Positions 11,817 through 23,225 are shown, counted from the first letter of the stretch. The stretch is DNA of 64,000 nt from Gottschalkia purinilytica (GCF_001190785.1 NZ_LGSS01000010.1:79555-143554), one strand, 5' to 3'. Made by a program: numbers and translations. Notes: a model not told the origin generated them from the letters alone.

Positions 11817-12260
11817 ATGTTAATGCCTAAAAGAGTAAAGCGTCGTAGAGTACACAGAGGTAGAATGACAGGTAAAGCTACTCGTGGAAATAAGATAACT
11901 TACGGTGATTATGCATTACAGGCTTTAGAACCAGCTTGGATTACATCTAATCAAATAGAAGCTGCCAGAAGAGCTATGACAAGATACGTAAAAAGAGGGG
12001 GTAAAATCTGGATTAAGATATTCCCTGATAAACCAATAACTCAAAAACCTGCTGAAACTCGTATGGGTTCTGGTAAAGGATCACCAGAATATTGGGTAGC
12101 TGTAGTTAAGCCAGGTAGAGTATTATTTGAAATGTCCGGTGTAGCAGAAGATGTGGCAAGAGAGGCTATGAGACTAGCTATGCATAAACTGCCAATAAAA
12201 TGTAAATTTATCACACGCCAAGATGCGAATGAAGAGGGTGGTGAAGCTAATGAAAGCTAA
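11817..12260 (+). CDS. rplP: 50S ribosomal protein L16
   Basis: L16 contacts A-site tRNA. The 147-residue protein starts [19 protein letters not shown] and holds [19 protein letters not shown]. It has a short Gly/Glu-rich C-terminal tail ([10 protein letters not shown]) whose coding DNA overlaps rpmC by 11 bases and also supplies the rpmC ribosome binding site. Confidence 0.97.
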   Translation: MLMPKRVKRRRVHRGRMTGKATRGNKITYGDYALQALEPAWITSNQIEAARRAMTRYVKRGGKIWIKIFPDKPITQKPAETRMGSGKGSPEYWVAVVKPGRVLFEMSGVAEDVAREAMRLAMHKLPIKCKFITRQDANEEGGEANES

Positions 12261-12453
12261 TGAAGTTCGTGAACTGACTAGTCAAGAGTTAGGAAGTAAA
12301 TTAGTAGAGTTAAAAACTGAATTATTCAATTTAAGATTTCAATTAGCTACAGGTCAACTTGATAACCCTATGAGAATAAAAGCAGTTAGAAAAGATATTG
12401 CCCGTGTAAAAACTGTAATAAGACAAAGAGAAATACAGGAAGCTAACGCATAA
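12250..12453 (+). CDS. rpmC: 50S ribosomal protein L29
   Basis: L29 sits beside L23 at the tunnel exit. The 67-residue form starting [14 protein letters not shown] matches the family; the frame is open nine codons further upstream, but that start has no ribosome binding site, while GAGGGTGGTG precedes 12250. Overlaps the end of rplP. Confidence 0.95.
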   Translation: MKANEVRELTSQELGSKLVELKTELFNLRFQLATGQLDNPMRIKAVRKDIARVKTVIRQREIQEANA

Positions 12454-12479
12454 TAGTTTCGAAAGGAGGGCTAACCAAG

Positions 12480-12734
12480 ATGGAAAGAGGAAATAGAAAA
12501 GTTAGAACAGGCCGTGTTGTAAGTGACAAAATGGATAAAACTGCAGTTGTTGCGGTAGAAACTTTTGTGTCACATCCACTTTATGGGAAACAAGTGAAAA
12601 GAACAACTAAGTTTAAGTGTCACGATGAAAATAATGAATGTGGAATAGGCGATACAGTAAAAATAATGGAAACTAGACCGTTAAGTAGAGAAAAAAGATG
12701 GAGACTAGTTGAAATTATAGAAAAAGCTAAGTAA
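12480..12734 (+). CDS. rpsQ: 30S ribosomal protein S17
   Basis: S17 is a primary 16S rRNA-binding OB-fold protein. The 84-residue protein shows [19 protein letters not shown] and the C-terminal [16 protein letters not shown] typical of the family. Confidence 0.97.
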   Translation: MERGNRKVRTGRVVSDKMDKTAVVAVETFVSHPLYGKQVKRTTKFKCHDENNECGIGDTVKIMETRPLSREKRWRLVEIIEKAK

Positions 12735-12765
12735 TCCTTACGGTTGTGAAAGGAGGTCATATAAG

Positions 12766-13134
12766 ATGGTTCAAAATGAATCACGTTTAAAAGTTGGAGA
12801 TAACTCTGGAGCTAAAGAACTATTAGTAATCAGAGTATTAGGTGGATCAAATAGAAGATATGCTAACATAGGTGACATAGTAGTTGCTTCAGTTAAAAGT
12901 GCAACGCCAGGCGGTGTTGTGAAAAAAGGTGACGTAGTTAAGGCAGTTGTGGTAAGAACAACTAAAGGAATAAGAAGAAAAGACGGAAGCTACATCAAAT
13001 TTGATGAAAATGCTGCTGTTGTTATAAAAGAAGATAGATCACCAGTAGGTACTCGTATCTTTGGACCAGTTTCAAGAGAGCTAAGAGAAGGAAACTTCAT
13101 GAAAATAATATCATTAGCACCTGAAGTACTATAA
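12766..13134 (+). CDS. rplN: 50S ribosomal protein L14
   Basis: L14 contributes to intersubunit bridges. The 122-residue protein has [20 protein letters not shown] and the conserved [10 protein letters not shown] region. Length is exactly the common 122 residues. Confidence 0.98.
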   Translation: MVQNESRLKVGDNSGAKELLVIRVLGGSNRRYANIGDIVVASVKSATPGGVVKKGDVVKAVVVRTTKGIRRKDGSYIKFDENAAVVIKEDRSPVGTRIFGPVSRELREGNFMKIISLAPEVL

Positions 13135-13150
13135 GAGGAGGTGTAGGATA

Positions 13151-13459
13151 ATGCATGTAAAAAAAGGTGATACAGTTGTTGTTATAGCTGGAAAAGATAA
13201 AGGTAAAGTAGGAAAAGTGCTAACATCTTTACCAAAGAAAAATAGAGTTATTGTTGAAGGTGTAAATATAGTTACTAAACACAAAAAACCAACTCAACAA
13301 ATGCAACAAGGTGGAAGAATTGAACAAGAAGGTGCAATTCATGCATCAAATGTAATGTTATATTGTAATAAAGACAAAAAAGGTGTTAAAGTAGGAGCTA
13401 AAATAGAGAACGGAAACAAAGTAAGAGTATGTAAAAAATGTGGTGAAGTTCTAGACTAA
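13151..13459 (+). CDS. rplX: 50S ribosomal protein L24
   Basis: L24 is an assembly-initiating 23S rRNA binder with a KOW motif ([15 protein letters not shown]). The 102-residue protein ends with [15 protein letters not shown] follows GAGGAGGTG immediately after rplN. Confidence 0.97.
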   Translation: MHVKKGDTVVVIAGKDKGKVGKVLTSLPKKNRVIVEGVNIVTKHKKPTQQMQQGGRIEQEGAIHASNVMLYCNKDKKGVKVGAKIENGNKVRVCKKCGEVLD

Positions 13460-13491
13460 TAAGTATTAACGCCGAAAGGAGGTTCACGATA

Positions 13492-14034
13492 ATGACTGCA
13501 CGTTTAAAAGAAAAATATAGTAAGGAAGTTGTTCCAGCTCTAATGGAAAAATTCCAATATAAAAATATAATGCAAGTACCAAAATTAGAAAAAATAATTT
13601 TAAACATGGGTCTTGGGGAAGCTAGAGAAAACCCAAAAATCCTAGAATCAGCAACAGAAGAATTAGGGCTTATAACAGGACAAAAACCTGTAGTAACTAG
13701 AGCAAGAAAATCTATTGCTAACTTCAAGCTTCGTGAAGGTATGCCAGTAGGGGCTAAGGTTACATTAAGAGGAGAAAAAATGTACGAATTCCTTGATAAA
13801 TTAATGAATATTGCTCTACCAAGGGTAAGAGACTTTAGAGGAGTATCTAATACATCTTTCGACGGAAGAGGAAACTACGCTTTAGGTATTAAAGAGCAAT
13901 TAATTTTCCCTGAAATTGAATATGATAAAGTTGATAGTATAAAAGGATTAGATGTTATAGTTGTGACTACAGCTGAAACAGATGAAGAAGCCAAGGAGTT
14001 CTTAACTCTTATGGGAATGCCCTTTAAAAAGTAG
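13492..14034 (+). CDS. rplE: 50S ribosomal protein L5
   Basis: L5 binds 5S rRNA in the central protuberance. The 180-residue protein contains [31 protein letters not shown] and the end [15 protein letters not shown] sequence ([11 protein letters not shown]). Intact. Confidence 0.98.
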   Translation: MTARLKEKYSKEVVPALMEKFQYKNIMQVPKLEKIILNMGLGEARENPKILESATEELGLITGQKPVVTRARKSIANFKLREGMPVGAKVTLRGEKMYEFLDKLMNIALPRVRDFRGVSNTSFDGRGNYALGIKEQLIFPEIEYDKVDSIKGLDVIVVTTAETDEEAKEFLTLMGMPFKK

Positions 14035-14051
14035 AGAAGGAGGGGAAACTA

Positions 14052-14237
14052 ATGGCTAAAAAAGCTATGGTAATCAAACAAAAAAGAAAACAAAAGTATA
14101 GCTCAAGAGAGTATAATAGATGTAAAATTTGCGGTAGACCTCATGCTTACTTAAGAAAGTTTGGAATTTGTCGTATTTGCTTTAGAGATTTAGCATATAA
14201 AGGTGAAATTCCTGGGGTTAGAAAAGCAAGCTGGTAA
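14052..14237 (+). CDS. rpsN: 30S ribosomal protein S14, zinc-binding type
   Basis: This is the short, zinc-containing S14 (type Z, 61 residues). Two CxxC pairs are visible in [20 protein letters not shown], and it ends [11 protein letters not shown]. The zinc form is the default in Firmicutes; zinc-free paralogs elsewhere usually take over under zinc limitation. Confidence 0.97.
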   Translation: MAKKAMVIKQKRKQKYSSREYNRCKICGRPHAYLRKFGICRICFRDLAYKGEIPGVRKASW

Positions 14238-14268
14238 TGAGTCTTAAAATGGAAGGAGGTAGACTGTA

Positions 14269-14667
14269 ATGGTTATGACAGATCCAATAGCAGATATGCT
14301 TACAAGAATTAGAAATAGCAATAATGCAAAACATGATACTGTAGATATTCCGGCTTCTAATATGAAAAAATCATTAGCTAATATTTTATTAGAAGAAGGT
14401 TTCATAAAAGGGTTTGATGTAATAGAAGATGGTAAGCAAGGAATCATAAGAGTACAGTTGAAATACGGAAAAGATAATGAAAAAATAATAACTGGACTTA
14501 AAAGAATATCAAAGCCAGGATTAAGAGTTTATGTTAAAAGTGATGAGATACCAAGAGTATTAGGCGGACTTGGTATAGCAGTTCTTTCAACATCAAAGGG
14601 GATAGTTACTGATAAAGTAGCAAGAAAAGAAGCAGTAGGTGGAGAAGTAATCTGCTACGTATGGTAA
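14269..14667 (+). CDS. rpsH: 30S ribosomal protein S8
   Basis: S8 binds the central domain of 16S rRNA and in E. coli represses the spc operon. The 132-residue protein has [13 protein letters not shown] and the C-terminal [10 protein letters not shown] start at 14275 (MTDPIAD) is also possible; 14269 sits at better distance from AAGGAGGT. Confidence 0.97.
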   Translation: MVMTDPIADMLTRIRNSNNAKHDTVDIPASNMKKSLANILLEEGFIKGFDVIEDGKQGIIRVQLKYGKDNEKIITGLKRISKPGLRVYVKSDEIPRVLGGLGIAVLSTSKGIVTDKVARKEAVGGEVICYVW

Positions 14668-14703
14668 TAAATTAACATAAACTAATGAACGGGAGGTGCA
14701 ACT

Positions 14704-15243
14704 ATGTCAAGGATAGGATTAAAGCCAATAACTATTCCAAGTGGAGTAGATTTCAAAGTTGATGCTAATAACTATGTTGTGGTAAAAGGACCAAAAGGAA
14801 CGTTAGAACAACAAGTTAGCAAAGACTTAGGTATAAATGTAGAAGATAATGTAATCAATGTAACTCGTCCAAGTGACAGAAAAAACCATAGATCATTACA
14901 TGGTTTAACTAGAACTTTAATAGCTAACATGATTGAAGGTGTTAGTGATGGATATGTAAAAACATTAGACATCGTTGGTGTAGGTTACCGTGCACAAAAA
15001 CAAGGTAAAAAATTAGTGCTAAGCTTAGGATTTTCTCATCCAGTAGAAATGGAAGATCCAGAAGGAATAGAAGTAGAAGTTCCTTCAAACAATAAAATTA
15101 TAATAAAAGGTATAGATAAGCAAAAAGTTGGTAACTATGCTGCAGTAATAAGAGAATTAAGAAAACCTGAGCCATATAAAGGTAAAGGTATAAGATATGA
15201 AAACGAAGTGGTAAGACGTAAGGAAGGTAAGACAGGTAAGTAG
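14704..15243 (+). CDS. rplF: 50S ribosomal protein L6
   Basis: L6 lies near the factor-binding site. The 179-residue protein begins [15 protein letters not shown] and ends with [25 protein letters not shown], the conserved L6 C-terminus. Confidence 0.98.
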   Translation: MSRIGLKPITIPSGVDFKVDANNYVVVKGPKGTLEQQVSKDLGINVEDNVINVTRPSDRKNHRSLHGLTRTLIANMIEGVSDGYVKTLDIVGVGYRAQKQGKKLVLSLGFSHPVEMEDPEGIEVEVPSNNKIIIKGIDKQKVGNYAAVIRELRKPEPYKGKGIRYENEVVRRKEGKTGK

Positions 15244-15266
15244 GAATAAGAAGGGAGTGATAGCAG

Positions 15267-15635
15267 GTGCTTAAAAAAGTGAACAGTAACAAAAAGAGAC
15301 AAAAGAGACATATGAGAGTAAGAAAAACTGTAAATGGAACTCCTGAGAGACCAAGATTAAATGTGTACAGAAGTCTTAATCATATATACGCACAAATAAT
15401 TGATGACGTTGCTGGAAAAACTTTAATTTCAGCTTCAACTTTAGATAAAGAGCTGAAAGAAAAAGTATCATCAACTGGTAATAAGGAAGCAGCTAAAGAA
15501 GTAGGAAAACTTGTAGCTAAAAAAGCCTTAGAAAAAGGAATTGAAACAGTTGTTTTTGATAGAGGCGGATACTTATACCATGGAAGAGTAAAAGAACTTG
15601 CTGATGGAGCAAGAGAAGCAGGATTAAGATTCTAG
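15267..15635 (+). CDS. rplR: 50S ribosomal protein L18
   Basis: L18 binds 5S rRNA with L5. The 122-residue protein starts with GTG behind GGGAGTG and shows [19 protein letters not shown] and the C-terminal [24 protein letters not shown]. Confidence 0.97.
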   Translation: MLKKVNSNKKRQKRHMRVRKTVNGTPERPRLNVYRSLNHIYAQIIDDVAGKTLISASTLDKELKEKVSSTGNKEAAKEVGKLVAKKALEKGIETVVFDRGGYLYHGRVKELADGAREAGLRF

Positions 15636-15653
15636 GACGAAGGAGGGAAAAAA

Positions 15654-16160
15654 ATGAGCCGTGGACGTATTGATGCTAACGAATTAGATTTAAAAGAAAG
15701 CGTAGTAAGCATAAATCGTGTAACTAAAGTTGTTAAAGGTGGTAGAAACTTTAGATTCAGTGCCCTTGTAGTTGTTGGTGATGAGAATGGGCACGTTGGC
15801 GTAGGAATGGCTAAAGCCTTAGAAGTTCCTGAAGCTATAAGAAAAGCAATCCAAGATGCTAAAAAACATATAATAAAAGTACCTATGGTTGGAACAACAA
15901 TTCCTCATGAAACTATAGGAGAATTTGGAGCAGGTAAAGTTTTATTAAAACCAGCTGCAGAAGGTACTGGAGTTATCGCAGGTGGTCCAGTTCGTGCGGT
16001 TATAGAATTAGCTGGTATAAGAGACTTAAGAGGTAAGTCTTTAGGCTCCAATAATCCAAGAAACATGGTTAATGCAACTATGCAAGCTTTAAGTCAACTT
16101 AAGAAAGCTGAAGAAGTTGCTAAGCTAAGAGGAAAAACTGTAGAAGAGTTACTAGGTTAG
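15654..16160 (+). CDS. rpsE: 30S ribosomal protein S5
   Basis: S5 takes part in decoding fidelity and the mRNA entry site. The 168-residue protein contains [37 protein letters not shown] and [15 protein letters not shown]. Intact and in normal order. Confidence 0.98.
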   Translation: MSRGRIDANELDLKESVVSINRVTKVVKGGRNFRFSALVVVGDENGHVGVGMAKALEVPEAIRKAIQDAKKHIIKVPMVGTTIPHETIGEFGAGKVLLKPAAEGTGVIAGGPVRAVIELAGIRDLRGKSLGSNNPRNMVNATMQALSQLKKAEEVAKLRGKTVEELLG

Positions 16161-16172
16161 GGGGGAAGCACC

Positions 16173-16349
16173 TTGGCTAAAATACAAATAAAATTAATAA
16201 GAAGTAAAATAGGAAGATCAGAAAAGCAAGTTAGAACAATTGAAGCTCTTGGATTAAGAAAAATTGGTCAAATAGTTGAAAAAGAAGATACTCCTCAAAT
16301 CAGAGGTATGGTAGAAAAAGTTAAGCATATGGTTGAAGTTACTGAATAA
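16173..16349 (+). CDS. rpmD: 50S ribosomal protein L30
   Basis: This short gene (58 residues) lies between rpsE and rplO, the standard place for L30. It starts with TTG ([15 protein letters not shown]) behind GGGGGAAGC and ends VKHMVEVTE. The [20 protein letters not shown] core is typical of the family. Confidence 0.95.
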   Translation: MAKIQIKLIRSKIGRSEKQVRTIEALGLRKIGQIVEKEDTPQIRGMVEKVKHMVEVTE

Positions 16350-16379
16350 TATGATCTTAAAATAGAGGAGGTGTAAAGC

Positions 16380-16823
16380 ATGAAATTACATCAATTAAGA
16401 CCGAACGTAGGTGGAGGAAGCAAAAATACTAAAAGATTAGGTAGAGGTACAGCTACTGGACAAGGAAAAACTGCCGGTAGAGGACAAAAAGGTCAAAAGT
16501 CACGTTCAGGTGGTGGTGTAAGACCTGGCTTCGAAGGAGGGCAAATGCCTTTATATAGAAGACTACCTAAAAGAGGATTTACAAATATATTTGCTACAAA
16601 ATATGTTATAGTAAATCTTGAAGATTTAAACAGATTCGATGATAATACAGAAATAACTCCAGAACTACTAATTGAATCAGGTCTTATCAAGAAGTTAGAA
16701 GATGGAGTTAAGATTTTAGGAAACGGTGAGTTAAATAAAAAATTAACTGTCAAAGCTAATAAATTCAGCAAATCTGCTGCTGAAAAGATAGAGGCAAATG
16801 GGGGAAAAGTAGAGGTGATTTAA
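16380..16823 (+). CDS. rplO: 50S ribosomal protein L15
   Basis: L15 is a late assembly protein of the 50S core. The 147-residue frame has the Gly/Arg-rich N-terminal extension ([19 protein letters not shown]) and [18 protein letters not shown]. It ends two bases before secY. Confidence 0.97.
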   Translation: MKLHQLRPNVGGGSKNTKRLGRGTATGQGKTAGRGQKGQKSRSGGGVRPGFEGGQMPLYRRLPKRGFTNIFATKYVIVNLEDLNRFDDNTEITPELLIESGLIKKLEDGVKILGNGELNKKLTVKANKFSKSAAEKIEANGGKVEVI

Positions 16824-16824
16824 A

Positions 16825-18099
16825 TTGCTATCAACTCTTAAAAATGCTTGGAAGATTCCAGAGCTAAGAAAGAAAATGTTATTTACATTATTCATGTTGT
16901 TTATATTTAGACTGGGATCTAGCATTCCTGTGCCAGGGGTAAATAAAGAGGTAATAGCTCAAATGTTTAATCAGCAATCAGGAGGGCTATTAGATTTTCT
17001 TAACTTGATGGCAGGGGGAGCCTTTAAAGACTTTACTATCTTTGCACTGAACATATATCCTTATATTACAGCTTCGATTATACTGCAATTGCTTACTATA
17101 GCAATACCGAGTTTAGAATCGTTAGCTAAAGAGGGAGACGAAGGTAGAAAGAAAATATCCAAGTATACTAAATATTTGACGATAGTATTGGCAATAGTTC
17201 AGGCGTTAGGCCTTAGTGTAGGATTTTTCAATCAAGCTATAGTTGATAAGAGCTTTATTTCAGTAGCAGTTATAGTTATTACTTTAACTGCAGGTACTGC
17301 TTTCCTAATGTGGTTAGGACAACAGATTACTGAAAAAGGTATAGGAAATGGAATATCGTTGTTAATATTTGTGGGAATCGTGTCAAGAGCACCTGGTGGA
17401 GTAATAAAAATATTCCAACTTTATAAAGCTGGGGAAGCGAAGATACTTTCTATATTGGCTTTCTTAGTAATAGCTTTAATTATAATAGTTGCAGTTATAG
17501 CTATACAGGAAGGACAAAGAAAGATTCCTGTTCAGTATGCTAAAAGAGTTGTAGGTAGAAAAATGTACGGAGGACAAAGTACACATATACCTATAAAAGT
17601 ATTAATGGCTGGTGTTATTCCAGTTATATTTTCAACTTCATTATTAAATTTCCCGCAAATTATAGCATTGTTCTTTAAAGGTAATTTTGCTGAGTTTGTT
17701 AAAAATTATTTGACACTTAACGGAACAGCGGGAATTTGGATATACTCAATATTAAATGTAATTCTGATAATTTTCTTCACATATTTCTATACAGCTGTTC
17801 AATTTAATCCTATTGAATATGCGAATAACTTGAAACAGTATGGTGGATTTATACCTGGAATAAGACCAGGAAAGCCAACATCTGATTATTTAAGTAAAGT
17901 TATATCAAAGATAACACTTGCTGGAGCAGTAACATTAGCTATAATAGCTACACTTCCAGTTATTGTAGAAGCGATAGTAAGATTAAAAATCCACTTTGGT
18001 GGTACAGGATTATTAATCGTTGTAGGAGTTGCATTAGAGACTATGAAACAGATAGAATCACAAATGCTTACTAGACACTACAAAGGTTTCTTAAAGTAA
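16825..18099 (+). CDS. secY: Protein translocase subunit SecY
   Basis: SecY is the channel subunit of the SecYEG translocon in the cytoplasmic membrane. The 424-residue protein has about ten hydrophobic segments, the plug region GSSIPVPGV and the cytosolic loops EGQRKIPVQYAKR and PGIRPGKPT. It starts with TTG immediately after rplO; the spacing suggests translational coupling. Confidence 0.97.
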   Translation: MLSTLKNAWKIPELRKKMLFTLFMLFIFRLGSSIPVPGVNKEVIAQMFNQQSGGLLDFLNLMAGGAFKDFTIFALNIYPYITASIILQLLTIAIPSLESLAKEGDEGRKKISKYTKYLTIVLAIVQALGLSVGFFNQAIVDKSFISVAVIVITLTAGTAFLMWLGQQITEKGIGNGISLLIFVGIVSRAPGGVIKIFQLYKAGEAKILSILAFLVIALIIIVAVIAIQEGQRKIPVQYAKRVVGRKMYGGQSTHIPIKVLMAGVIPVIFSTSLLNFPQIIALFFKGNFAEFVKNYLTLNGTAGIWIYSILNVILIIFFTYFYTAVQFNPIEYANNLKQYGGFIPGIRPGKPTSDYLSKVISKITLAGAVTLAIIATLPVIVEAIVRLKIHFGGTGLLIVVGVALETMKQIESQMLTRHYKGFLK

Positions 18100-18127
18100 A
18101 ATATTAACTCCTTAGGAGATGATATAA

Positions 18128-18778
18128 TTGAGACTTATTTTATTAGGACCACCTGGAGCTGGAAAAGGAACTCAAGCATCAGGTATAGTTAAAAAATATG
18201 GAATACCACATATATCAACAGGGGATATATTCAGAAAGAACATTAGTGAAGGAACTGAATTAGGTAAAAAAGCTAAAGAGTATATGGATCAAGGACTACT
18301 AGTTCCTGATGAGTTAGTGGTAGCTATCGTGAAAGATAGACTAGTAGAAGAAGATTGTAAAGAAGGATTTTTACTAGATGGATTTCCAAGAACAGTAGCG
18401 CAGGCAGATGCTTTAGATATAGAGATTAAAAACTTAGAATATTGTCTAGATAAAGTTATAAATATAGATGTAACTAAAGAAGAGCTGATCGAAAGAGCAG
18501 TAGGAAGAAGAATATGTAAAGAATGTGGAGCTACCTACCATATCAAATTTAATCCTACGAAAGCTGAAGGAAAATGTGATGCTTGTGGTGGTGAGCTTTA
18601 TCAAAGAGAAGACGATACAGTAGAAACAGTAACTAAAAGAATAGAAGTTTATTTAGAACAAACTAAACCCCTAATTGATTACTATGAAAAAAAAGGTGTG
18701 TTAGTAAACATTGATGGAAAACAAGATATTGATAAGGTCTTTTCTGACATAGTAAATGCTTTAGGGAGCGATAAGTAA
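18128..18778 (+). CDS. adk: Adenylate kinase, zinc-LID type
   Basis: Adenylate kinase interconverts ATP + AMP and 2 ADP. The 216-residue protein starts with TTG and has the P-loop [11 protein letters not shown] and DGFPRT. The LID domain carries two CxxC pairs (CKECGATYH ... CDACGG), the zinc-binding form common in Firmicutes. Its stop overlaps the map start by one base. Confidence 0.98.
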   Translation: MRLILLGPPGAGKGTQASGIVKKYGIPHISTGDIFRKNISEGTELGKKAKEYMDQGLLVPDELVVAIVKDRLVEEDCKEGFLLDGFPRTVAQADALDIEIKNLEYCLDKVINIDVTKEELIERAVGRRICKECGATYHIKFNPTKAEGKCDACGGELYQREDDTVETVTKRIEVYLEQTKPLIDYYEKKGVLVNIDGKQDIDKVFSDIVNALGSDK

Positions 18779-19524
18779 TGATAATATTAAAGAGTCAACG
18801 AGAAATTGAGAAAATGAGAATGGCAGGAAGGGTTGTAGCTGAAACCCATGCCTTTCTCAAAGAAATAATCAAGCCTGGTATAACAACTAAGGAACTTGAT
18901 GAAGCTGCAGAGAAGTTTATTAAAGAAAAAGGTGCTATACCTGCTTTTAAGGGTTATAATGGATTTCCGGGAAGTATATGTGCATCAGTAAATGAAGAAG
19001 TAGTACATGGAATTCCTGGGTTAAAAAAGTTAAAAAATGGAGATATTATTAGTATAGATATAGGCTCAATAGTTGATGGATATTATGGAGATGGAGCTAA
19101 AACTTATCCAGTTGGTGAAATATCTGATGAAGATAAGAAACTTATAGAAGTCACTAGACAGTCATTCTATGAAGGAATAAAATTTGCTAAGGTAGGCTAT
19201 AGACTTACAGATATATCGCATGCTATACAAAAATATGTAGAAAGTAATGGATTTTCTGTAGTCAAAGATTTTGTTGGTCATGGTATAGGTCAAAATATGC
19301 ATGAGGAACCTCAAATACCTAACTTTGGTCCTCCAGGAAAAGGACCTAGACTGCAAGCTGGTATGGTCTTAGCAATAGAACCTATGGTAAACGTAGGAAC
19401 TTATAGAGTAAATGTATTAAGTGATAACTGGACAGTAGTAACGGTTGATAACAAAAACTCAGCACATTATGAACACACTATAGCTATTACTAACGATGAA
19501 CCATTAATACTAACTTCGTTATAA
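18778..19524 (+). CDS. map: Type I methionine aminopeptidase
   Basis: This removes the N-terminal methionine from new proteins. The 248-residue protein has the pita-bread fold metal ligands in order: [26 protein letters not shown] and LAIEPMV, plus a C-terminal Glu region (YEHTIAI). Secretion/adk/map is the classic secY-adk-map order. Confidence 0.97.
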   Translation: MIILKSQREIEKMRMAGRVVAETHAFLKEIIKPGITTKELDEAAEKFIKEKGAIPAFKGYNGFPGSICASVNEEVVHGIPGLKKLKNGDIISIDIGSIVDGYYGDGAKTYPVGEISDEDKKLIEVTRQSFYEGIKFAKVGYRLTDISHAIQKYVESNGFSVVKDFVGHGIGQNMHEEPQIPNFGPPGKGPRLQAGMVLAIEPMVNVGTYRVNVLSDNWTVVTVDNKNSAHYEHTIAITNDEPLILTSL

Positions 19525-19545
19525 TCCATACGAGAGGTGAAACTT

Positions 19546-19827
19546 ATGGAAACCACTAATGATATTAATATAGGTCAAGTGGTAAGATCTAAAGCTGGTA
19601 GGGATAAAGGTAAAGTTTTTATCATTAATAGCATAATAGATGAGCAATATGTATCTATTGTTGATGGTAAATATAGAAAACTGAGTAATCCTAAAAAGAA
19701 AAAAATAAGGCACCTAGTAATATATAACTCAATATTAAAAGATTTTAAAGATAAGCTTGAAAATAATGAGAAAATAAATAATGCTTATGTAAGAAAAATA
19801 TTAGAGCCTTTTAATAAAGAAATCTAA
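19546..19827 (+). CDS. KOW-domain RNA-binding protein
   Basis: A 93-residue protein with an N-terminal KOW motif (GQVVRSKAGRDKGKVFII), related to the L14e/L27e-like proteins found between map and infA in Clostridia. Basic C-terminal half. The ATG at 19546 is chosen because the in-frame GTG at 19537 is part of the GAGAGGTGA ribosome binding site. Function beyond RNA or ribosome binding is not known. Confidence 0.85.
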   Translation: METTNDINIGQVVRSKAGRDKGKVFIINSIIDEQYVSIVDGKYRKLSNPKKKKIRHLVIYNSILKDFKDKLENNEKINNAYVRKILEPFNKEI

Positions 19828-19856
19828 ATTGATTGAACGGGAGGTTCGATTACCTA

Positions 19857-20075
19857 ATGTCTAAAAAGGATATTATAGAGGTAGAAGGGACCGTAGTTGA
19901 AGCTCTTCCAAATACCATGTTTAAAGTTAAACTTGAAAATGGTCACGAAATATTAGCTCATATATCTGGTAAACTTAGAATGAATTTCATTAGAATATTA
20001 CCAGGTGACAAGGTTACTATAGAGTTATCACCTTATGACTTAACAAGAGGAAGAATAACTTGGCGTAACAAGTAA
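19857..20075 (+). CDS. infA: Translation initiation factor IF-1
   Basis: IF-1 occupies the 30S A site during initiation. The 72-residue OB-fold protein starts [13 protein letters not shown] and ends [14 protein letters not shown], nearly invariant in the family. The frame is open to 19833 but the ATG at 19857 gives the normal length; the GGGAGG lies somewhat far upstream. Confidence 0.97.
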   Translation: MSKKDIIEVEGTVVEALPNTMFKVKLENGHEILAHISGKLRMNFIRILPGDKVTIELSPYDLTRGRITWRNK

Positions 20076-20099
20076 CAAGCAAAGCAAGGAGGGATTACC

Positions 20100-20213
20100 A
20101 TGAAAGTAAGACCATCAGTTAAAAAGATATGCGAAAAATGTCAAATCATTAGAAGAAAAGGAAAAGTAATGGTTATCTGTGAAAATCCTAGACATAAACA
20201 AAAACAAGGCTAA
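20100..20213 (+). CDS. rpmJ: 50S ribosomal protein L36, zinc-binding type
   Basis: This 37-residue protein, [17 protein letters not shown]..., has the CxxC ... C ... H zinc pattern (CEKC, then [12 protein letters not shown]). ATG directly follows AGGAGGGATTACC. It lies in its usual place between infA and rpsM. Confidence 0.96.
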   Translation: MKVRPSVKKICEKCQIIRRKGKVMVICENPRHKQKQG

Positions 20214-20382
20214 TTTAATATAAAATAGTCTAGTTGTTTGTTAAAATTTTTAGTATAATATTATTTTGGTGATGTTAGTTTGAAATCGCGGCTGCTTTAA
20301 AATAAATTTTAAAATTTTTTTGATAGAGACCATATAATTGGTTGAGACTATCTAAGTACAGCATTGGGAGGTGTAAATTCAA
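20214..20382 (+). promoter_or_regulatory. AT-rich spacer before rpsM, possible promoter
   Basis: TATAAT occurs at 20254-20259 and again at 20333-20338, but neither has a good -35 at 17 bases (TAGTTG at 20231 is the best). An alpha-operon promoter or leader may lie here; support is weak. Confidence 0.3.
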
Positions 20383-20751
20383 ATGGCTAGAATTGCTGGT
20401 GTAGACTTACCAAGAGATAAAAGAGTTGAAATTGGATTAACATATATCTACGGTATCGGTAGATCAAGATCGAATGAAATACTAGCAAAAGCAGGTGTTA
20501 ATCCTGATACAAGAGTTAGAGATTTAACTGAATCTGAAGTTAACGAATTAAGAAGTACAATAGACACTTACATGGTAGAAGGTGACCTAAGAAGAGAAGT
20601 AGCGTTAAACATCAAAAGATTAAGAGAAATCGGAAGCTATAGAGGATATAGACATAGAAGAGGATTACCTGTAAGAGGACAAAATACTAAGAATAATGCA
20701 AGAACAAGAAAAGGTCCTAAAAAGCTTGTAAGTAAAGGTAAGAAGAAATAG
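20383..20751 (+). CDS. rpsM: 30S ribosomal protein S13
   Basis: S13 lies at the top of the 30S head and touches P-site tRNA. The 122-residue protein begins [20 protein letters not shown] and ends with [17 protein letters not shown], both diagnostic. Confidence 0.98.
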   Translation: MARIAGVDLPRDKRVEIGLTYIYGIGRSRSNEILAKAGVNPDTRVRDLTESEVNELRSTIDTYMVEGDLRREVALNIKRLREIGSYRGYRHRRGLPVRGQNTKNNARTRKGPKKLVSKGKKK

Positions 20752-20771
20752 TAGAAAAGGAGGGACTGTGA

Positions 20772-21167
20772 GTGGCTAAAAAAGGTGTTAAAACTCGTGT
20801 TAAAAGAAGAGAGCGTAAAAATGTAGAAAGAGGTCAAGCTCATATAAGATCAACTTTCAATAACACAATGGTAACATTAACAGATGCAAACGGAAATGTT
20901 CTTTCATGGGCTAGCGCAGGGCAACTAGGATTCAGAGGCTCAAAAAAATCAACTCCATTCGCTGCTCAAATGGCTGCTGAAGAAGCTGCTAAAAAAGCAA
21001 TGGAACATGGATTAAAAACTGTAGAAGTATATGTTAAAGGACCAGGATCAGGAAGAGAAGCTGCTATAAGATCATTACAAGCAGCTGGATTAGAAGTTAG
21101 TTTAATAAAGGATACAACTCCAATACCACATAATGGTTGTAGACCACCTAAACGTAGAAGAGTCTAA
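20772..21167 (+). CDS. rpsK: 30S ribosomal protein S11
   Basis: S11 is a platform protein of the 30S subunit. The 131-residue protein starts with GTG and has [33 protein letters not shown] and the C-terminal [15 protein letters not shown]. Confidence 0.98.
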   Translation: MAKKGVKTRVKRRERKNVERGQAHIRSTFNNTMVTLTDANGNVLSWASAGQLGFRGSKKSTPFAAQMAAEEAAKKAMEHGLKTVEVYVKGPGSGREAAIRSLQAAGLEVSLIKDTTPIPHNGCRPPKRRRV

Positions 21168-21193
21168 TAAATTAGTTACAGGAGGTGCACAGG

Positions 21194-21829
21194 ATGGCAA
21201 GATACACAGGACCAGTATGTAGACTTTGTCGTAGAGAAGGACAAAAGCTCTACTTAAAGGGTGATAAATGTTATACAGATAAATGTCCAGTAGCTAGAAG
21301 AACATATGCTCCAGGACAACATGGACAAAGCAGAAAGAAATTATCAGACTATGGAACTCAATTAAGAGAAAAACAAAAAGTTCGTAGATATTATGGTGTT
21401 TTAGAAGCCCCAATGAGAAAATACTTCAAAATGGCTGATAAAGCTCAAGGAATAACAGGTGAAAATTTATTAAAAATATTAGAACTAAGATTAGATAATG
21501 TTGTATATAGATTAGGATTAGCTGCATCGAGAGCAGAAGCAAGACAATTAGTAATCCATGGACACTTTACAGTAAATGGTAAGAAAGTTGATATACCTTC
21601 ATATCTAATGAATGTTGGTGATGTTATAGAAGTTAAAGAAAAAAGTAAAAATTCACCTAAGTTCAAAGAAATTCAAGAAAACCATCAAGGAAATACACCA
21701 TCATGGTTACAAGTTGATGCAGAAAAATTATCAGGAAAGATCGTTGCTGAACCTTCAAGAGAAGACGTAGATCTTCCAATTCAAGAACATTTAATAGTAG
21801 AGTTATACTCTAAAAATAACATTAAATAA
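21194..21829 (+). CDS. rpsD: 30S ribosomal protein S4, zinc-type
   Basis: S4 nucleates 30S assembly. The 211-residue protein has an N-terminal four-cysteine cluster (CRLCRREGQ ... CYTDKC), so it is the zinc-binding form, and an S4 RNA-binding domain ([20 protein letters not shown]). The start at 21194 follows AGGAGGTGCACAGG; an upstream in-frame codon lies in the ribosome binding site. Confidence 0.97.
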   Translation: MARYTGPVCRLCRREGQKLYLKGDKCYTDKCPVARRTYAPGQHGQSRKKLSDYGTQLREKQKVRRYYGVLEAPMRKYFKMADKAQGITGENLLKILELRLDNVVYRLGLAASRAEARQLVIHGHFTVNGKKVDIPSYLMNVGDVIEVKEKSKNSPKFKEIQENHQGNTPSWLQVDAEKLSGKIVAEPSREDVDLPIQEHLIVELYSKNNIK

Positions 21830-21906
21830 TATATTTTGATATTTTTATATAGAATCAGTTACCCTCAAGATATAAAATAAATATTACCAAGGAGGGTTAA
21901 GAATAA

Positions 21907-22854
21907 ATGATAGAAATTGAAAAGCCAAAAATTGAAATTGTTGAGATGAATGAAGATAATACCTATGGTAAATTTGTAGTTGAGCCTTTAGAGAGAGGAT
22001 ATGGAACTACTCTAGGTAACTCTTTAAGAAGAATTCTACTTTCTTCATTACCAGGAGCAGCCGTTTCTTCTATAAAAATCCAAGGTGTTTTGCATGAGTT
22101 TTCTACAATACCTGGAGTACTTGAAGATGTATCGGAAGTTATATTAAATATAAAAGACATAGCAGCTATTATGCATACAGATGAACCTGTAATGTTAAGA
22201 ATAGAAGCTGAAGGACCAGGAGTAATAACTGCTGGGGATATATTAACAGGACCAGATGTAGAAGTATTAAATAAAGACTTACACATAGCAACATTAGATG
22301 ATGATGCAAAACTAGACATGGAACTGGAAATAGTTAAAGGAAGAGGGTATGTTCCTGCCGATAAAAATAAAAAAGAAAATCAGCCTATAGGTGTGTTACC
22401 AATAGACTCTATATTTACACCTGTAAAGAAAATAAACTTTGAAGTTGAGAATACTAGAGTTGGTCAAGTAACAGACTTTGATAAGCTTATTTTAGAAGTT
22501 TGGACGGATGGAACTATAAAACCTGATGAAGCGACTTCATTAGGAGCTAAGATATTAAATGAACATCTTAACTTATTCATAACTTTAACAGATCATGTTA
22601 ATGATGTTGAGATAATGGTTGAGAAGGAAGAAGATAAGAAAGAAAAAGTTCTAGAAATGACAATAGAAGAACTTGATCTTTCAGTAAGATCATATAACTG
22701 TTTAAAAAGAGCAGGAATTAATACTGTTGAGGAACTAACTCAAAAATCTGAAGAAGATATGATGAAAGTTAGAAATCTTGGTAAAAAATCCCTTGAAGAA
22801 GTTCAACACAAACTTGCTGAGCTAGGATTAGGTTTAAGAAAAAGTGAAGAGTAA
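21907..22854 (+). CDS. rpoA: RNA polymerase alpha subunit
   Basis: Alpha dimerises to start polymerase assembly; its C-terminal domain contacts UP elements and activators. The 315-residue protein has the N-terminal domain signature [20 protein letters not shown] and a C-terminal HhH domain ([20 protein letters not shown] ... [12 protein letters not shown]). Confidence 0.98.
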   Translation: MIEIEKPKIEIVEMNEDNTYGKFVVEPLERGYGTTLGNSLRRILLSSLPGAAVSSIKIQGVLHEFSTIPGVLEDVSEVILNIKDIAAIMHTDEPVMLRIEAEGPGVITAGDILTGPDVEVLNKDLHIATLDDDAKLDMELEIVKGRGYVPADKNKKENQPIGVLPIDSIFTPVKKINFEVENTRVGQVTDFDKLILEVWTDGTIKPDEATSLGAKILNEHLNLFITLTDHVNDVEIMVEKEEDKKEKVLEMTIEELDLSVRSYNCLKRAGINTVEELTQKSEEDMMKVRNLGKKSLEEVQHKLAELGLGLRKSEE

Positions 22855-22878
22855 TACTTGCTAAAGGAGGGATGATTA

Positions 22879-23220
22879 ATGGCTAAATTAAGAAAACTTG
22901 GACGTCCTACTGACCATAGAAAAGCCATGTTAAGAAATTTAGTTACTAGCTTACTCAGAAATGGAAAAATAACTACTACAGAAACTAGAGCTAAAGAAGC
23001 TAAAAGAATGGCAGAAAAAATGATTACTTTAGCAAAAAGAGGAGATTTACATGCAAGACGTCAGGTTTTAGCATATGTGTATGATGAAACAGTTGTTAAA
23101 AACTTATTTGATGAAGTAGCTCCTAAGTATGCTGAAAGAAATGGTGGATATACTAGAATATTAAAAATGGGACCACGTAGAGGCGACGCTGCAGAGATGG
23201 TTATTTTAGAATTACTATAG
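22879..23220 (+). CDS. rplQ: 50S ribosomal protein L17
   Basis: L17 lies near the tunnel exit. The 113-residue protein contains [20 protein letters not shown] and [17 protein letters not shown]. It is the last gene before a terminator. Confidence 0.97.
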   Translation: MAKLRKLGRPTDHRKAMLRNLVTSLLRNGKITTTETRAKEAKRMAEKMITLAKRGDLHARRQVLAYVYDETVVKNLFDEVAPKYAERNGGYTRILKMGPRRGDAAEMVILELL

Positions 23221-23225
23221 AACTC